From: Casuarina equisetifolia
Taxonomy: Eukaryota; Streptophyta; Magnoliopsida; Fagales; Casuarinaceae
NCBI GenBank assembly: GCA_028551475.1
Contig: CM052358.1
Location: 18,564,853 to 18,628,852 of the forward strand
DNA length: 64,000 nt
Direction of reading: 5' to 3'
The notes beneath the pieces were generated by a model. It was not told where the DNA came from and ran no database searches. It saw only the letters and a program-made list of their open reading frames with translations. This document shows positions 1 to 11,700 of this stretch, one piece after another (the first letter of the stretch is position 1; each line of letters starts with the position of its first letter). The position numbers were made by a program, and so were the translations under genes.

Positions 1-383
1 AACCCTGAAGCTTCCCTCTCCAATGCACTCTGATTGTTTGCGATAATTGTCAATACTAGTTCATCCAATTTCTCCTTCCTTGTACTCAAATCATCGTCGA
101 AATCATTATCACCCAAAAGACACCCTCGAACCTCGGCGCTGTCCAAATCCTCATAATCGCCGTCCTCGTAGTTAACCCTGTACAATCCCAGATTGTAATG
201 CACAACTTTCCCAAGAAAAATCCCACTGCGATTGAATTCCTTCAGGACGTACCGCCCCAACAGAGCCACCGATCTCGTCTCCATGGGCCGCTTAATGTTT
301 TCGGGCCCCGGAATGCTGTTTTCGGCCTCTTTTCGCCTCCGTTTCCTTGGCCGACCCCTTGATCTCGCCACTGGAGGATCCAT
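1..383 (-). CDS. PTM/DDT-domain-family chromatin protein, N-terminal exon (partial, runs off the window)
   Basis: The minus-strand ATG is at 383-381 and the frame stays open to base 1, giving 127 codons plus two bases. Seen: an acidic-to-basic N-terminus with an AT-hook/NLS-like core (GRPRKRRR, residues 10-17), then a Tudor-like block from about residue 43 to 85 with the signature residues GRYVLKEF, IFLGKVV and LYRVNYEDGDYEDLD, and then an acidic stretch. This block is characteristic of the PTM/DIR17-like Tudor domain at the start of plant DDT/PHD-finger proteins. In Arabidopsis, PTM is a PHD-type factor linked to chloroplast-to-nucleus signalling, and relatives bind ISWI remodelers. The DDT and PHD domains would lie beyond the left edge, so the exact paralogue cannot be fixed. 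Adjacency to RAD5A supports the At5g22760-type member. A smaller DIR17-like protein is the alternative. Confidence 0.75.
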   Translation of the reverse strand, partial: MDPPVARSRGRPRKRRRKEAENSIPGPENIKRPMETRSVALLGRYVLKEFNRSGIFLGKVVHYNLGLYRVNYEDGDYEDLDSAEVRGCLLGDNDFDDDLSTRKEKLDELVLTIIANNQSALEREASG

Positions 384-960
384 TTGACGGATCTAAAGCT
401 TGAATCGGATCGAACCTCACAGCCGAATCCAATCACAATCAATTTGTATCCCTACTTCTTCTATTTTCCCTGAAAGAGTACAACAACTCGTTCCAATTGC
501 TATGAAATTAGGGTTTGTGCAGGTTCTGTAAAACCTATCAAAAAAATGAAATCGGTAAGAACGAAACTTGATCTATTATTGTTCCACAAGAAGGTTTATT
601 ATCTCAAAAGAAAAAACATGCTTCCCATAAATAGATTGCACTTTCTTGAAACATTTTGCTCGGAAACGAATCCAAAATACCTGGTTAACGTTTGATAACT
701 GCCACTGAAGATGGTCTCTGCGGCTATTGTGGGTAGAGAGATAGAGATGGAAGCCCTAACAGGAGCGAGCAACAGCCTCTCTTCACTCCCCTACCTAGTT
801 TATTATGGCGAGTCGGCTGACACAGACTCGCAACTCGCTCACTGAGTCCGAGTTTGACCCCACTCGTCCGAGTCAGGGCGCACTCGGGTTCCCACGATAA
901 TATATGATCTTTTGCCCCCATGAAAAGAAAGATAATATTCATATAATTATAAATGGTCAT
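384..960 (-). promoter_or_regulatory. 5' leader and proximal promoter region of the PTM-like gene
   Basis: This is non-coding sequence upstream of the minus-strand start. It contains no convincing protein. Bases 805-895 are GC-richer than the surroundings and hold a cluster of ACTCG/CGAGT words on both strands, unlike the AT-rich DNA that follows. The transcription start cannot be located from the sequence alone. Confidence 0.4.
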
Positions 961-2700
961 GCGCCAAGCGCGTGCAACTCATATAGTCATCTCTCTGTCT
1001 CTTCTCCTCCCTTTCTAATGTAAATTATAAAAGTTACATTAACTCTTATCTTTAAATTCAATATATAAAATTAAAGAAAAATACTTGATAGCCTTTAATT
1101 TTGTTCATCCCAAGTTTCAGTTTAAATAAATTAACAGTCATACTTCAAATATTAGTAAATCAATTCATCTATTAGGTTGTCTATAAAATAAGGAATATAC
1201 TAATATAAACTAACAAAAAAATCTTTGAATAAAAGGAAAACCAAAAAAAAAAATTGAAATGAATCCTTCAATCCATTACATAACTTTCATTATAATACAA
1301 AATGTCCAAATTATAAGAAAGAGTAAATCATCATACTACAAAACTCACCATTTTTTAGCAACTCTTGTTAAAGTGATTCTTAATAAAAAAATAAAAAGCA
1401 AATGTCTTGCTCAATCTTCATGATAAAATGATTGTGTGCAAATTCCATCCCATCCCATCCTTCAAATACCTCATCAATCTTGTAAGGAGGTTATGTTTAG
1501 CCATGACTAGATTATGTGATAATATCTTACTTTAACCTTGTTTAAGCTATTGTATTTATGTATTTTCTTTATAAATTTTTAATATAGGAAACAAAATGAA
1601 TTCTAGACACTTGATATTGTTTACTCAATAGAAGACATTAAGAGAAGTCTCAAATTATCAACATCCAAAACATGAGTTTCAAATTTTTGATGATAATACA
1701 AACCATAATTTTTTTAGAAATTATAAAATGACTACATAGAAATGATATAATTTCTTTAGAAAATAAGGGTGTCTAATTTCTTTTACAATTGCAAATTTTT
1801 CTCAGAAGTGGTGGCCCTTAACTTCAAAAAATACTTACAATACATTTTTATACATAATTAGACACAAAAGAAAAAGAACACTATTTAAGTTGTTTATTAC
1901 TATATCAAATAAAATATCATCAAACATACTTGATATCAAAGAAGCAAACAAAATAATCTAAGATATGATTGCCATAATTGAAATTTAAAATGAAGTAACA
2001 CACTATATGATAATTAGAATTAAAATTTTTTAAACAATTAGCTCTAAGGTGAGCTAATAGAAACTCAAATTATAAGATTTGGGATTCAACACTTGATATG
2101 CTTAGTTAGATGTGTACATTGTAATATTAAAAAAATATAATTGAATTTAATCAAAAGAATTTATTCAAAACTAAAAGTCAAAAAAAAAAAAAAACTAGAT
2201 TCAATTACTTGATGAAATCTCTTGGATGATTAGATTTTTTTCATACAGTAGACGCATACATAAATCTATCATCAATTAGGGATGTAATACCAATAAAATA
2301 CCCAAAAAGGTTAATGACAATAAGAGTTTCAATATTATAGTCCTCTTATTACCAATGGGTTTCGTATTAAATGATAATTTCTGGTTGGATCTTATAAAGA
2401 TGTATACTGATTGATAATACATTAACTATATTATCACCATCCGGAAATTTAAATGTAAAGAAATAATAATATTATAAATAAGAATACTGTCTGGTTTGCA
2501 TGTGGACACAGAGGTCTTGTGTCCAGGCTAAAATAAGAGCCATACGATGTAGGCCCCTAACTTTGACTTTCTGTTGAATCCATCAAAAGTCAAATCGACT
2601 TGACAAAAGCAAAATCGGCTGCTTCGTGAAATTCAGATAAAAAAAAAGAAAAAGAAAAAAGAAGTGGACGACAGAAAAATAAATAAACGCGCGAGTAAAG
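961..2700. other. AT-rich intergenic DNA, nothing recognised
   Basis: Long A/T runs and short direct words, with no open frame of note, no tRNA-like fold and no recognisable transposon protein. A purine-rich stretch (2637-2665) precedes the GC-richer island that starts near 2680. Confidence 0.6.
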
Positions 2701-2980
2701 CAGACCCGGAGAACACTGAGTCGACTCAGAACTCAGACCAACCAAGGTAATCCTAAAGCGTCCGTAGTTGAAGTTTTGGTGCGAAGCTTTTCTCTTCCCG
2801 TAGGTACTGGGACAATGAGGGACAAATTAGAGCAAAATGGCGGGAATGAGTTATCCACATTTAATGGTGTTTCCCGCCGATGCCTTCCAAGTTTAAAAAT
2901 GGATAACGATTTAATTAGCAGCGTCCATTACCCCATCCTCCATCGTTTTATCGTCCTAGGGCTTACCCTAGTAAATTAGG
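2701..2980. promoter_or_regulatory. GC-richer island with paired E2F-like sites and a bZIP-like palindrome
   Basis: The island contains a perfect 14-bp palindrome CTGAGTCGACTCAG (2716-2729) and two oppositely oriented E2F-type words, GGCGGGAA (2839-2846) and TTTCCCGCC (2870-2878). A 67-codon frame at 2776-2979 crosses it but has no recognisable domain. Possible readings are a distal promoter or non-coding first exon of RAD5A (a GT donor-like AAGGTAATC follows at about 2745), or a relic promoter. Regulatory function is inferred from motifs only. Confidence 0.3.
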
Positions 2981-5378
2981 CACGACGCCTGCGGGTTGCA
3001 TATTTTGGACCGTCAATTTCACAATTGAAAAATCTCAGGCAATTTTATAGTTATGAAAGATTCTCATCTATTTGATGAATTTTATTTTTAATGGGTTGAA
3101 ATTTTGAGCAACGTATTTCTTGTATGCAAATGCAATATAGTTTTTTAGTTCCTAGTCCCCGAAAAAGATTAGCAACCTTTCTCTTCAGAAGCCATGCACT
3201 TCAACATAACTATGAGCATGTTCATCTTTAGCTTAATAAGACAGCACACGATGTTTATGGTTACGGTGAGGCCGGTTGAAATCAAGATTGAGAAATAGGG
3301 AATGATAACAGGCACTCCATGCTCGTGTATGCTCAAAGTGTGAACGAGGCTTCGTACGTGTTTGTTATTTCAATATATATCGCGTTTCCTCTCTATTAAT
3401 CTAATGTGTACTCGTATTTTATATACCCTGGCCCAAGAAAGCCGATCACCCCACCTATACTTTCATTTCTACAAATCTTATGAAATAACTTTATTTATTT
3501 GTTTATTATGAATAAATTGAACCAACAACTCGTATACTCAAATTTTGTATTAAAAGGTTTAGTATCCATCTCAAAGTTGACTTAAAAAATAGTGGAACCC
3601 ATTATCTTTAAAGCAAGATTTTTAATAACTTATTTAATGATATGAGATTTATTACCTACATCTTAATACATATTCTTACAATGATGGTAAAATTATGATA
3701 CTATTATGATGTGGTATTATGTGAGCAATGTGTAAACTTAGCCAATGATAATCCACATGAGTATTGAGAGAAATTTTGTTCTAATGCCATATTAAGAGGC
3801 CTAATATTAAGCACAAAAATTGACTTGAAAAAAATTGAAACTGGTTATTCTATAAACGTGATTTTTAATGATTTATTGTCCACATTTTTACAATTTGTAT
3901 AAATAAAATTAGGCTAAAAAAGTTTAAGGACATAATGCTAACAACTTAAAGGAATGAAGGATATGATAGAAAAATTCAAAATATTATTTTAAACTTTATT
4001 CTAAGAAGCGATTACAAAGAAAAAACAAAAATTAAATAATATTCCACTTTTCCAAAACTATGCATGAACTCTACTTTTATAAACAAATCTACAAAAGAAA
4101 ATTCTAGAAACATCAATGAGAAGCTTCGTTGCAGGCTGGATATCGTGAGTCCCTTTGCCAACTCGTATAAGGAGATAATATGAACAATATTCGTGTTCTT
4201 TGTTTTCTCTATTTTCAAATGGAGGACGATGGGCTCGTGTACTTCACGCACCTAATCTCGTCAAGCATGTGAATTGTTGGATGTGTGTGTACGTGTATAA
4301 CTTAATCCATCATGCTTTTAATTGAACAATATTGTTTCATCTAAATGATCCTCAAGGAAAAAAACTTATTTATTTTCTAATTTTTACTATATTTGTCGTA
4401 ATTTTAGTTTTTGTTTTGTTTTGTTTCAATGACTTAATCAAACAAGGAAACTCGTAAAACTATAGTCATATAACTTATCTTTCAAAGATAAAGAAAATTT
4501 TTTTTTAAAAAAAGGGGTGGTTGTTCTAAGGTGTTAAAACCTTTTCCATTGATAATAAGATGGCTTGGAAAAGTGGTGAGGCACTTTTGAATCAATAAAC
4601 GTGCCTTTTATTGGTGTTGGGAATTGTAAGCCGTTGATTGGTTTATAATCATTTGATTGCCAATTAAGGAGGTTTTTTTTTTTTCCCTCCTTTTACATGT
4701 ATGTACCCAAAATTATTTACTCAACTATTAAATATAAGATTTTTTGTTGCTTTATCAGTTAGCTTAATGACGAGTTAGCAAAGGTTTTAATTGTGAGATA
4801 TGAAGTTCAACACCTAATATATAAGTTGGGTGTATCAAAATAAGTTAATGAAATAATACTTTTATTTTATTTATCTGTTCTTTAGAAAATATTAAATAAA
4901 ATAGAAGAAAGTTTAATTCTTTCAATTATGTACTGTAAAAATTTATAATAAAGAAAATCGTTATTTTGTTATCGTCTTTAGTTGGGACGTGTCAAAGCAT
5001 AAAAGACATTTTTAAAGTAGACCAAATATTCTCTTATATTTTACTTAGCAATTTACCTTAAAAACAATATATGTTATATTAATCCTTCGGCATCTAATGA
5101 GTTGCTGTTTAAGCTGGAAGCAGGAGCAATGTTGTTTAAAGAGAGAGGGAAATTTCATGGAAGATGTATTCATACAACAGATGCACGTATTATTGTTAAC
5201 ATATTTTGACAATATGATGCATAGCAACTAAAAAAAATCTAAAAATTACAATAACCTTTATGGTTGTTTGGATAAATAACTAAGATTTTATTTTCTTCTT
5301 GAAAGACAATGAAAACTCGGAAGACATATAGTGCAATAGTAAGCAAAATCAGTAAACATCTAGCTCAATAATAAGCAA
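2981..5378. other. AT-rich intergenic DNA, nothing recognised
   Basis: No credible coding region, RNA gene or transposon protein was seen. The short minus-strand frames at 4012-4251 and 5045-5227 lack domains, and their composition matches random AT-rich sequence. Confidence 0.6.
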
Positions 5379-5777
5379 GTGATAAGAAGGTGTTATTTAA
5401 GATTTTTAGAGTGTATGAGTGGGGGGAAAAAAAAAAAAAGAAGGATCATGAAAGTGGTAGAGGAAAGGAAAGCAAAGGAGAAGAAAAAGAAATCTCCAAT
5501 TCTTAACATTTTCACCATTTTCCTTTCCATTCATTTTTACAGACCTAGAGATGGCGGGAAAAATAACGCGGCACGTGCGTGTCACACTCCTGCCCCCAAC
5601 TTTTCCTTCACTTCCCCCGCCATTTCTAGACCCTCCTTGCAAAACCGTCTGTCTTGCGCTGATGCGCATTTTGGCAGTAGGGTTCCCTCCTCGTTGATCC
5701 GGTTCGGCGTAATCTCGCCAGAAGTCCGGAATCTAAAACCTTAGGTGGAGAATTAGGGTTTTGTTAGGAAGCATCGG
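5379..5777 (+). promoter_or_regulatory. RAD5A promoter and 5' leader
   Basis: This stretch ends directly at the RAD5A start codon. It carries GGCGGGAA (5553-5560), an E2F-type word in the same form as those at 2839 and 2870, a G-box CACGTG (5572-5577) and a further CCCCCGCC word near 5613. E2F control would fit a replication-linked repair gene, but this is motif inference. The frames on both strands here (5379-5744 plus, 5406-5669 minus) have low complexity and are not called genes. Confidence 0.45.
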
Positions 5778-8700
5778 ATGGGGAACAAGGTCACAGAAGA
5801 GTTATTATCCACCGTCCGATCAGTTGTCGGCTCGGAGTACTCCGACATGGACATAATCAGAGCTCTGCATATGGCTAATAACGACGCCACCGCCGCGATC
5901 AATATAATCTTCGACACGCCAAACTTCAAATCCAAAGAATTACCACTGGTTTCCAGGACGCCCAAAGCTTCTCGGCGCAATTCGGCCTCCGAGACAAGCC
6001 CTCCCGTCATGAATTCGAAGCGCAATGGAGGCGATAGCCGGATTTTTCGTTCTTTCAGCGATGAAGCTAATGCTGCTGAATGCGCTTGTGACTCAGGTGA
6101 CGGTTTTGTCGAGGATGTGAGCGGGCGAGGGAGCTCCGCTGGGAGCGAGTGGTGGTTCGTGGGGTGCCGCGAAGTTTCGGGGATGTCAACGAGTAAAGGG
6201 AGGAAATTGAAGCCTGGTGATGAAGTGTGTTTCACGTTTCCTCGGAAGAGTAGCGCTAGCTCGCCCTCGCCGGGGAAGGTTTTTGCTAGAGGACGGCAGC
6301 ACGCGACAGCTTGTTCGGAGATTGTAAGGTTCTCAACCAAAGAATCCGGCGAGGTAATTTGCAAAGTGGCGACTAGAGAGGAATAGCTTAAATGATCGAT
6401 TAATATGAGTTTTGGTTTTTGGTGTTTACATTGTTTGGGTTGGCAGATTGGTCGGATACCTAACGAGTGGGGTCGGTGTCTTTTGCCACTTGTGAGAGAT
6501 AGGAAGGTGAAGGTTGAAGGTTGTTGTAAGTCTTGTCCTGATGTTTTGGGCATTATGGACACTATTCATTTGTTGATGAGGTAATTTTGAGACTTAGCTT
6601 TATTAGAATTCTTAAATTGCTTTTGGCTTCATGGAATTTATATACTTTTGTCATAGATTGGTTAGTTGCTTTTGATATAAAACTAGCGTGCCATTTCAAA
6701 TTTAACAATGAGGCAAGTACACTTGCCATACAGTGGGATTCAGTAATTGCATATGGTTGTCTTTGGGGATGTTGCTTTGTAGTGGGCTATCAGGTTGGTG
6801 TATACAGTGGTTGACAATCTTACACATGTTATGAAATTCAGAGTATATATCAATAGTTCGATGCTCTGTAAACGTCCCCAGACCTCACTGAAGGCAGCCA
6901 GCAATGAAACTGACGAATCAGTTGTACATCCTCTCCCAAATTTGTTCCGGCTGCTAGGACTAATCCCTTTCAAGAAGGTGATTCGTTTATTATTTGATTT
7001 GCTTTGCTATCTTCTTTGATCTGATCATAGAATAATAATTTTGAATTTTGAATCTTTACATATGACGTTGATGGCACCTTTTGCTGTCATATAGTGTACC
7101 TTGCAAGCTTTCTTCTTAAATTGTATTGAATTATCTACTTCCATTATTGATTGGTTGTTATTAGGCAGAATTTGCTCCTGGTGACTTGTACACAAGGAAA
7201 CGTGCTTTAAACTCAGAGGTATGGAAATATCAGTACCTTCCTTTTGAATTATGTTCATGGTGAAGTTTAGGAGGTAATCTCGCGCTAATGGGATACCTCT
7301 GGTTTTCAGGCCTTATTGCTACCTTCACCTTTCACGAAGTCTAAGAATCCTACTCAAGTTGGAAATGAGGTTGAAAATGAAGATTCCATTTCAGATGTGG
7401 ATCTTGACAATATTGTTGGAGTTAGAAGTAGCTCTGAGTTGGCGGTAACATAATTTGTTACAAAATATTGCACTTAAGTGGAGCTTGGTCGCACCCATTG
7501 GAGGTGAAGTAATTCAAATTATGTGGTGTTGTAGGAAATGGAACCCCCTGAGACTCTTCAGTGTGAACTTCGACCATACCAAAAGCAGGCTCTTCATTGG
7601 ATGCTTCAGCTGGAGAAGGGGCCACGAATGGATACGGCAGCAACAACACTTCATCCATGTTGGGAGGCATATCGTCTAGCTGACGAGTAAGTTATGTTTA
7701 TTACTTCATCTGATCCTTTTCACTTATCCTGAAACTGGGCTTTCATGAGGGTGTTTGTGTGTATCTAGGAGGGAGCTCGTTGTCTATTTGAATGGATTTT
7801 CAGGCGATGCCACTACTGAATTCCCAAGCACACTTCAAATGGCCAGAGGAGGAGTATGCCCTTAGATAGCTCCTATTCGCTTATGATTTTAGTTATTTCC
7901 CATCATTATTCTATTCTAGTTGATTTATTTGTTTATGATGCAATTGAAGATTTTGGCTGATGCAATGGGGCTTGGGAAGACCATCATGACCATATCCCTC
8001 CTACTAGCTCATTCAAAAAAAGGTGGATCATCAGGTAGTCAGCACATAAGTCAGCCATTTAGCAAAGGAACTGAAGTAAGCAGTACAGTAGAATACTGCT
8101 CAGATCACCCAACGAAGCAAGCAAAATTGTCAGGTTTTGATAACTTGATGACGCAAAAGAATGCTCTTATACATGGTGGAAACTTGATCGTCTGTCCTAT
8201 GACTCTTCTGGGCCAGTGGAAGGTACTTGTGTCATGAGTCCTATTTACTACTTTAGAGTTCTGTATACCTGTTGTGTGTTCTTTTGAAAGTTGATTCTTC
8301 TTCAGCGTCAAAGTTCCATACATATGTTCATAAGTCCTTCTTTAGAGTCTGAACACTTTAGGTGAATTTTTAGGCGGAGATTGAGAGCCATGTGCGACCT
8401 GGGACTCTGTCTCTCTATGTTCATTATGGACAAAGTAGGCCAAAAGATGCTAGGACTCTGGCTCAAAGTGATGTTGTTATTACTACATATGGCGTGTTAG
8501 CCTCAGAATTTTCAGCAGAGGTATTGTATTACTGCTGGCCATTTCACTGTTTTTCCTTTGCACAAGGTGAGCTGATGCCTCTTTCTATTTACCCTTTTAT
8601 CTGTAGAATTCTGAAGATAATGGTGGACTTTACTCAATTCGATGGTTTAGAGTGGTTCTTGATGAGGCACATACCATAAAGTCCTCTAAAAGCCAAATTT

Positions 8701-11700
8701 CTGTTGCCACCGCTGCTTTAGTTGCTGATTGCCGCTGGTGTCTAACTGGTACCCCAATCCAGGTCAAGTGTTATATGGAAATTATCATAAATCCAAAAGA
8801 GATCTTCATCATTTTTGTGAGTGAACGTTGACCACTTGCTGGCATCTTCTGCCCCTTTCTGGCATATGGCCCTGCCCCCTTCCATAAGTGACCAAATGAA
8901 TACCTCTGACTCATTAATATCTGAAGAGAGAGAACCTTAACCATGGCATTACTATTATTTATTTTTGGATGGCTTCTTTTGCAACTGTGTGAATTTTGTT
9001 TGAACCCTTCAGATTATTTCATGAGCAGAGGCCCATCCCCTCTTATTTTGATAGCCTTCTAATAGTATGGTTGGCTTACTGTTGCAATCTCTTCCAAAAT
9101 GGTGAGGTATTTCGGATTTTCAGGCCTAAATGTCTTTGATTCCTGTGGCATACATTGAGTGGCATACTTCAAAGTTTGTACTGGTTGATGAAGCTGTAAT
9201 ATTGATGTTGTGCTAATGTATGGATTTCTTCTTAACTTTTAATCTTTGAGGCCTATTTTGGCTTCTGGTAGAGCCCTTGATAAGCTGTTAAAGCAGGGAA
9301 GCAGTTTTATATGGTTTTCTGACTTTTTTGTGTCTTCCACGCTCATATTAGCTTCCTTGTCTGTTGAGTGGTCCATTATTTGTTTTCTGGAGGTAGAAAT
9401 TTCCATATCTTTTGAAGTTATAGTTGTTCAGGCCAGATGCTCTTACCTTGCACATCGTAGGCTTTTTATTGGGAGGTGGTGTTTCATTTTGTGTACTGCT
9501 TTCTGACATATTTTTTCATCACAGAACAATCTGGAAGACATCTACAGTCTTCTTAGATTTTTAAAGGTGGAACCTTGGGGAACTTGGGCATGGTAAGTTT
9601 TGCTTCTTCTGGTCTTGAGTGACATATGCCATATTAAGCTCCTAGAGTTGGCTATGCTTTTTTAAAGTTTTCTTATAATTCCTGCTCCGAAGCACCATGT
9701 GCGATGTACCTTTGGTTGATAGATTTAGGCACCAGTGCTCTGAGATATGGTTTTCGGTTTGAGTGGTTCTGTTATGCTTATGCTTTTGTGTTTCTTATTT
9801 TTATTCAATCAGTATTCTATGCAAAGGCAATATTTTCCTTTGGCAAATGTTATAATGTAATCTTTTCATATATGTTAGGATCATGTCTATTGGTAAACAT
9901 TCTAGAGATTGTAGAAGACGATCTTCTGTATTTTGGGAAGGACGGGAAGTCTTTTGGTTTTGTTATGGTTGTGAAACCTAAAATAGAAGCTATGCTTTCT
10001 AGTGAAAAATCATGGCAAACTTTAGAGGAGGATTCTGTTGAGTATTGTGAAATAGTTACACCATTTGCTGGTCTTATAGTTTATGATGATTCTAGTTGTA
10101 TGCAGGAATATGGCCTTCAAAAATATAGTGTGTGCGGATTATAAGTTTAAGCAATTAGTCCTTCTAATTTCCTCCTGTCTTGTTTCAGTGAGTTGATGCA
10201 GCATAACTGTTGTGTAATTGGTCAATCTATTCTGATCTAGGTGGAACAAACTCGTTCAAAAGCCATTTGAGGAGGGTGATGAGAGAGGGTTGAAGTTAGT
10301 TCAGTCAATTTTAAAGCCAATAATGTTAAGGAGAACAAAATTTAGCACTGATCGAGAAGGAAGGTGAGTAATATCATGCTCTGTCCACTTTTTTGCTGCT
10401 TTGCTCTAAAATCTTTGTTTATTTGCAGGCCAATTCTTGTTCTTCCTCCGGCTGATATTCAGGTTATCTATTGTGAACTTACAGAAACTGAAAAAGACTT
10501 CTATGAGGCCTTGTTTAGAAGATCCAAGGTATTTTTTGTTCATGTTACTGCTTTTAAATGGTCATTACAGATTGCGTCCCTACTTAAATGGGGTTGTGGG
10601 ACAGTTGTCATGACTATGGTTCTGTTCTTCAGCATGTTTGCATGGTTGTCTGCTCTCAAGAGTAGAACCAGTGTGCTTGGACTAGCTCATTTTATTGTCA
10701 TTTCTTGTATGCATTGTTAGTGATTTAAGGTTGTTTTCTGTGGCATGTCTTTAATAAATGTCAATGGCCTTGATAGAAACATCCAAGAATAACATGTCAA
10801 TGTTGGAATCATTTCAGGTGAAATTTGATCAGTTTGTTGAGCAAGGACGGGTTCTTCATAATTATGCTTCCATATTAGAGTTACTTTTACGTCTTCGCCA
10901 ATGCTGCGATCATCCATTTCTTGTGATGAGGTATGTTAATTACCTTCCTTCCTTCCTTCCTTCCTTCCCCTTCCTTCCTTCCATCCACCTCCAAATGGAT
11001 TGTATTTGAGTCGCTTTATTGTTTGCCTTCTGCCATGATAATGGCAATGGTGCTATTGTGATCTGGTAAGGCCTGGTAGAGTACTTCTGGCCATTTGCCA
11101 ATTTGCTTTGAGATCAGGTAGTCTAGCAAGGATCTTGAACGAATATAGTAGCAATAAAGCTGCTAAATAAGATGCAGCCTAGCATTATACATGAGGAGAT
11201 TGTTCTTACTAATGGGGTAAAGATGCACGGAAGTTATGTACATATCATTCTATAGTCTCTTATTTTACATTATAGAAAAGCCTTTCGATGTTGATTGAAA
11301 GAGATTATACGACACATTTTTTATTGGAATTCTGTGACAAGTTTCTGCCATTTCTTTTTCTCATTAAATGGGCCTAAAATCACAAAAGCTTAAAAAATGC
11401 TTCCTCTGATTGTATCCCTTGGGTGACCAAACGACCTAATCTAATTGTTCCCCTTACTAATTTGATTCTTGTTCTTGCCTCATTATTAAGTAAAGAATCC
11501 TCATTGTGGGCGTTTGATGTATATATGGTGTTATCCCAACAGCAGAAATGGAGCTTTGCCTACTTTTGTGCACATTGGTGAGACCATACACTAAAACTGT
11601 TCCAGTAAACCCAAACAGTATGGAATGGATAACGTTCTAAACTTGGCTCAAATTAGTTAAGCCAGCTAGTTTCTCTTTTTTCACTAATAAGTTCTGAATG

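Noticed and set aside
2776..2979. 67-codon plus-strand frame
   Set aside because: No domain or splice context. The region is better explained as a regulatory island.
5406..5744. Overlapping frames on both strands before RAD5A
   Set aside because: Lysine- and phenylalanine-rich low-complexity products of purine/pyrimidine runs in the leader.
5753..6562. 269-codon minus-strand open frame
   Set aside because: It is antisense to RAD5A exons 1-2, has no recognisable domain, and the plus strand here is a clear conserved coding exon.
9246..10144. Frames inside RAD5A introns 10 and 11
   Set aside because: They lie between well-supported exons and have no domain. They are intron sequence.
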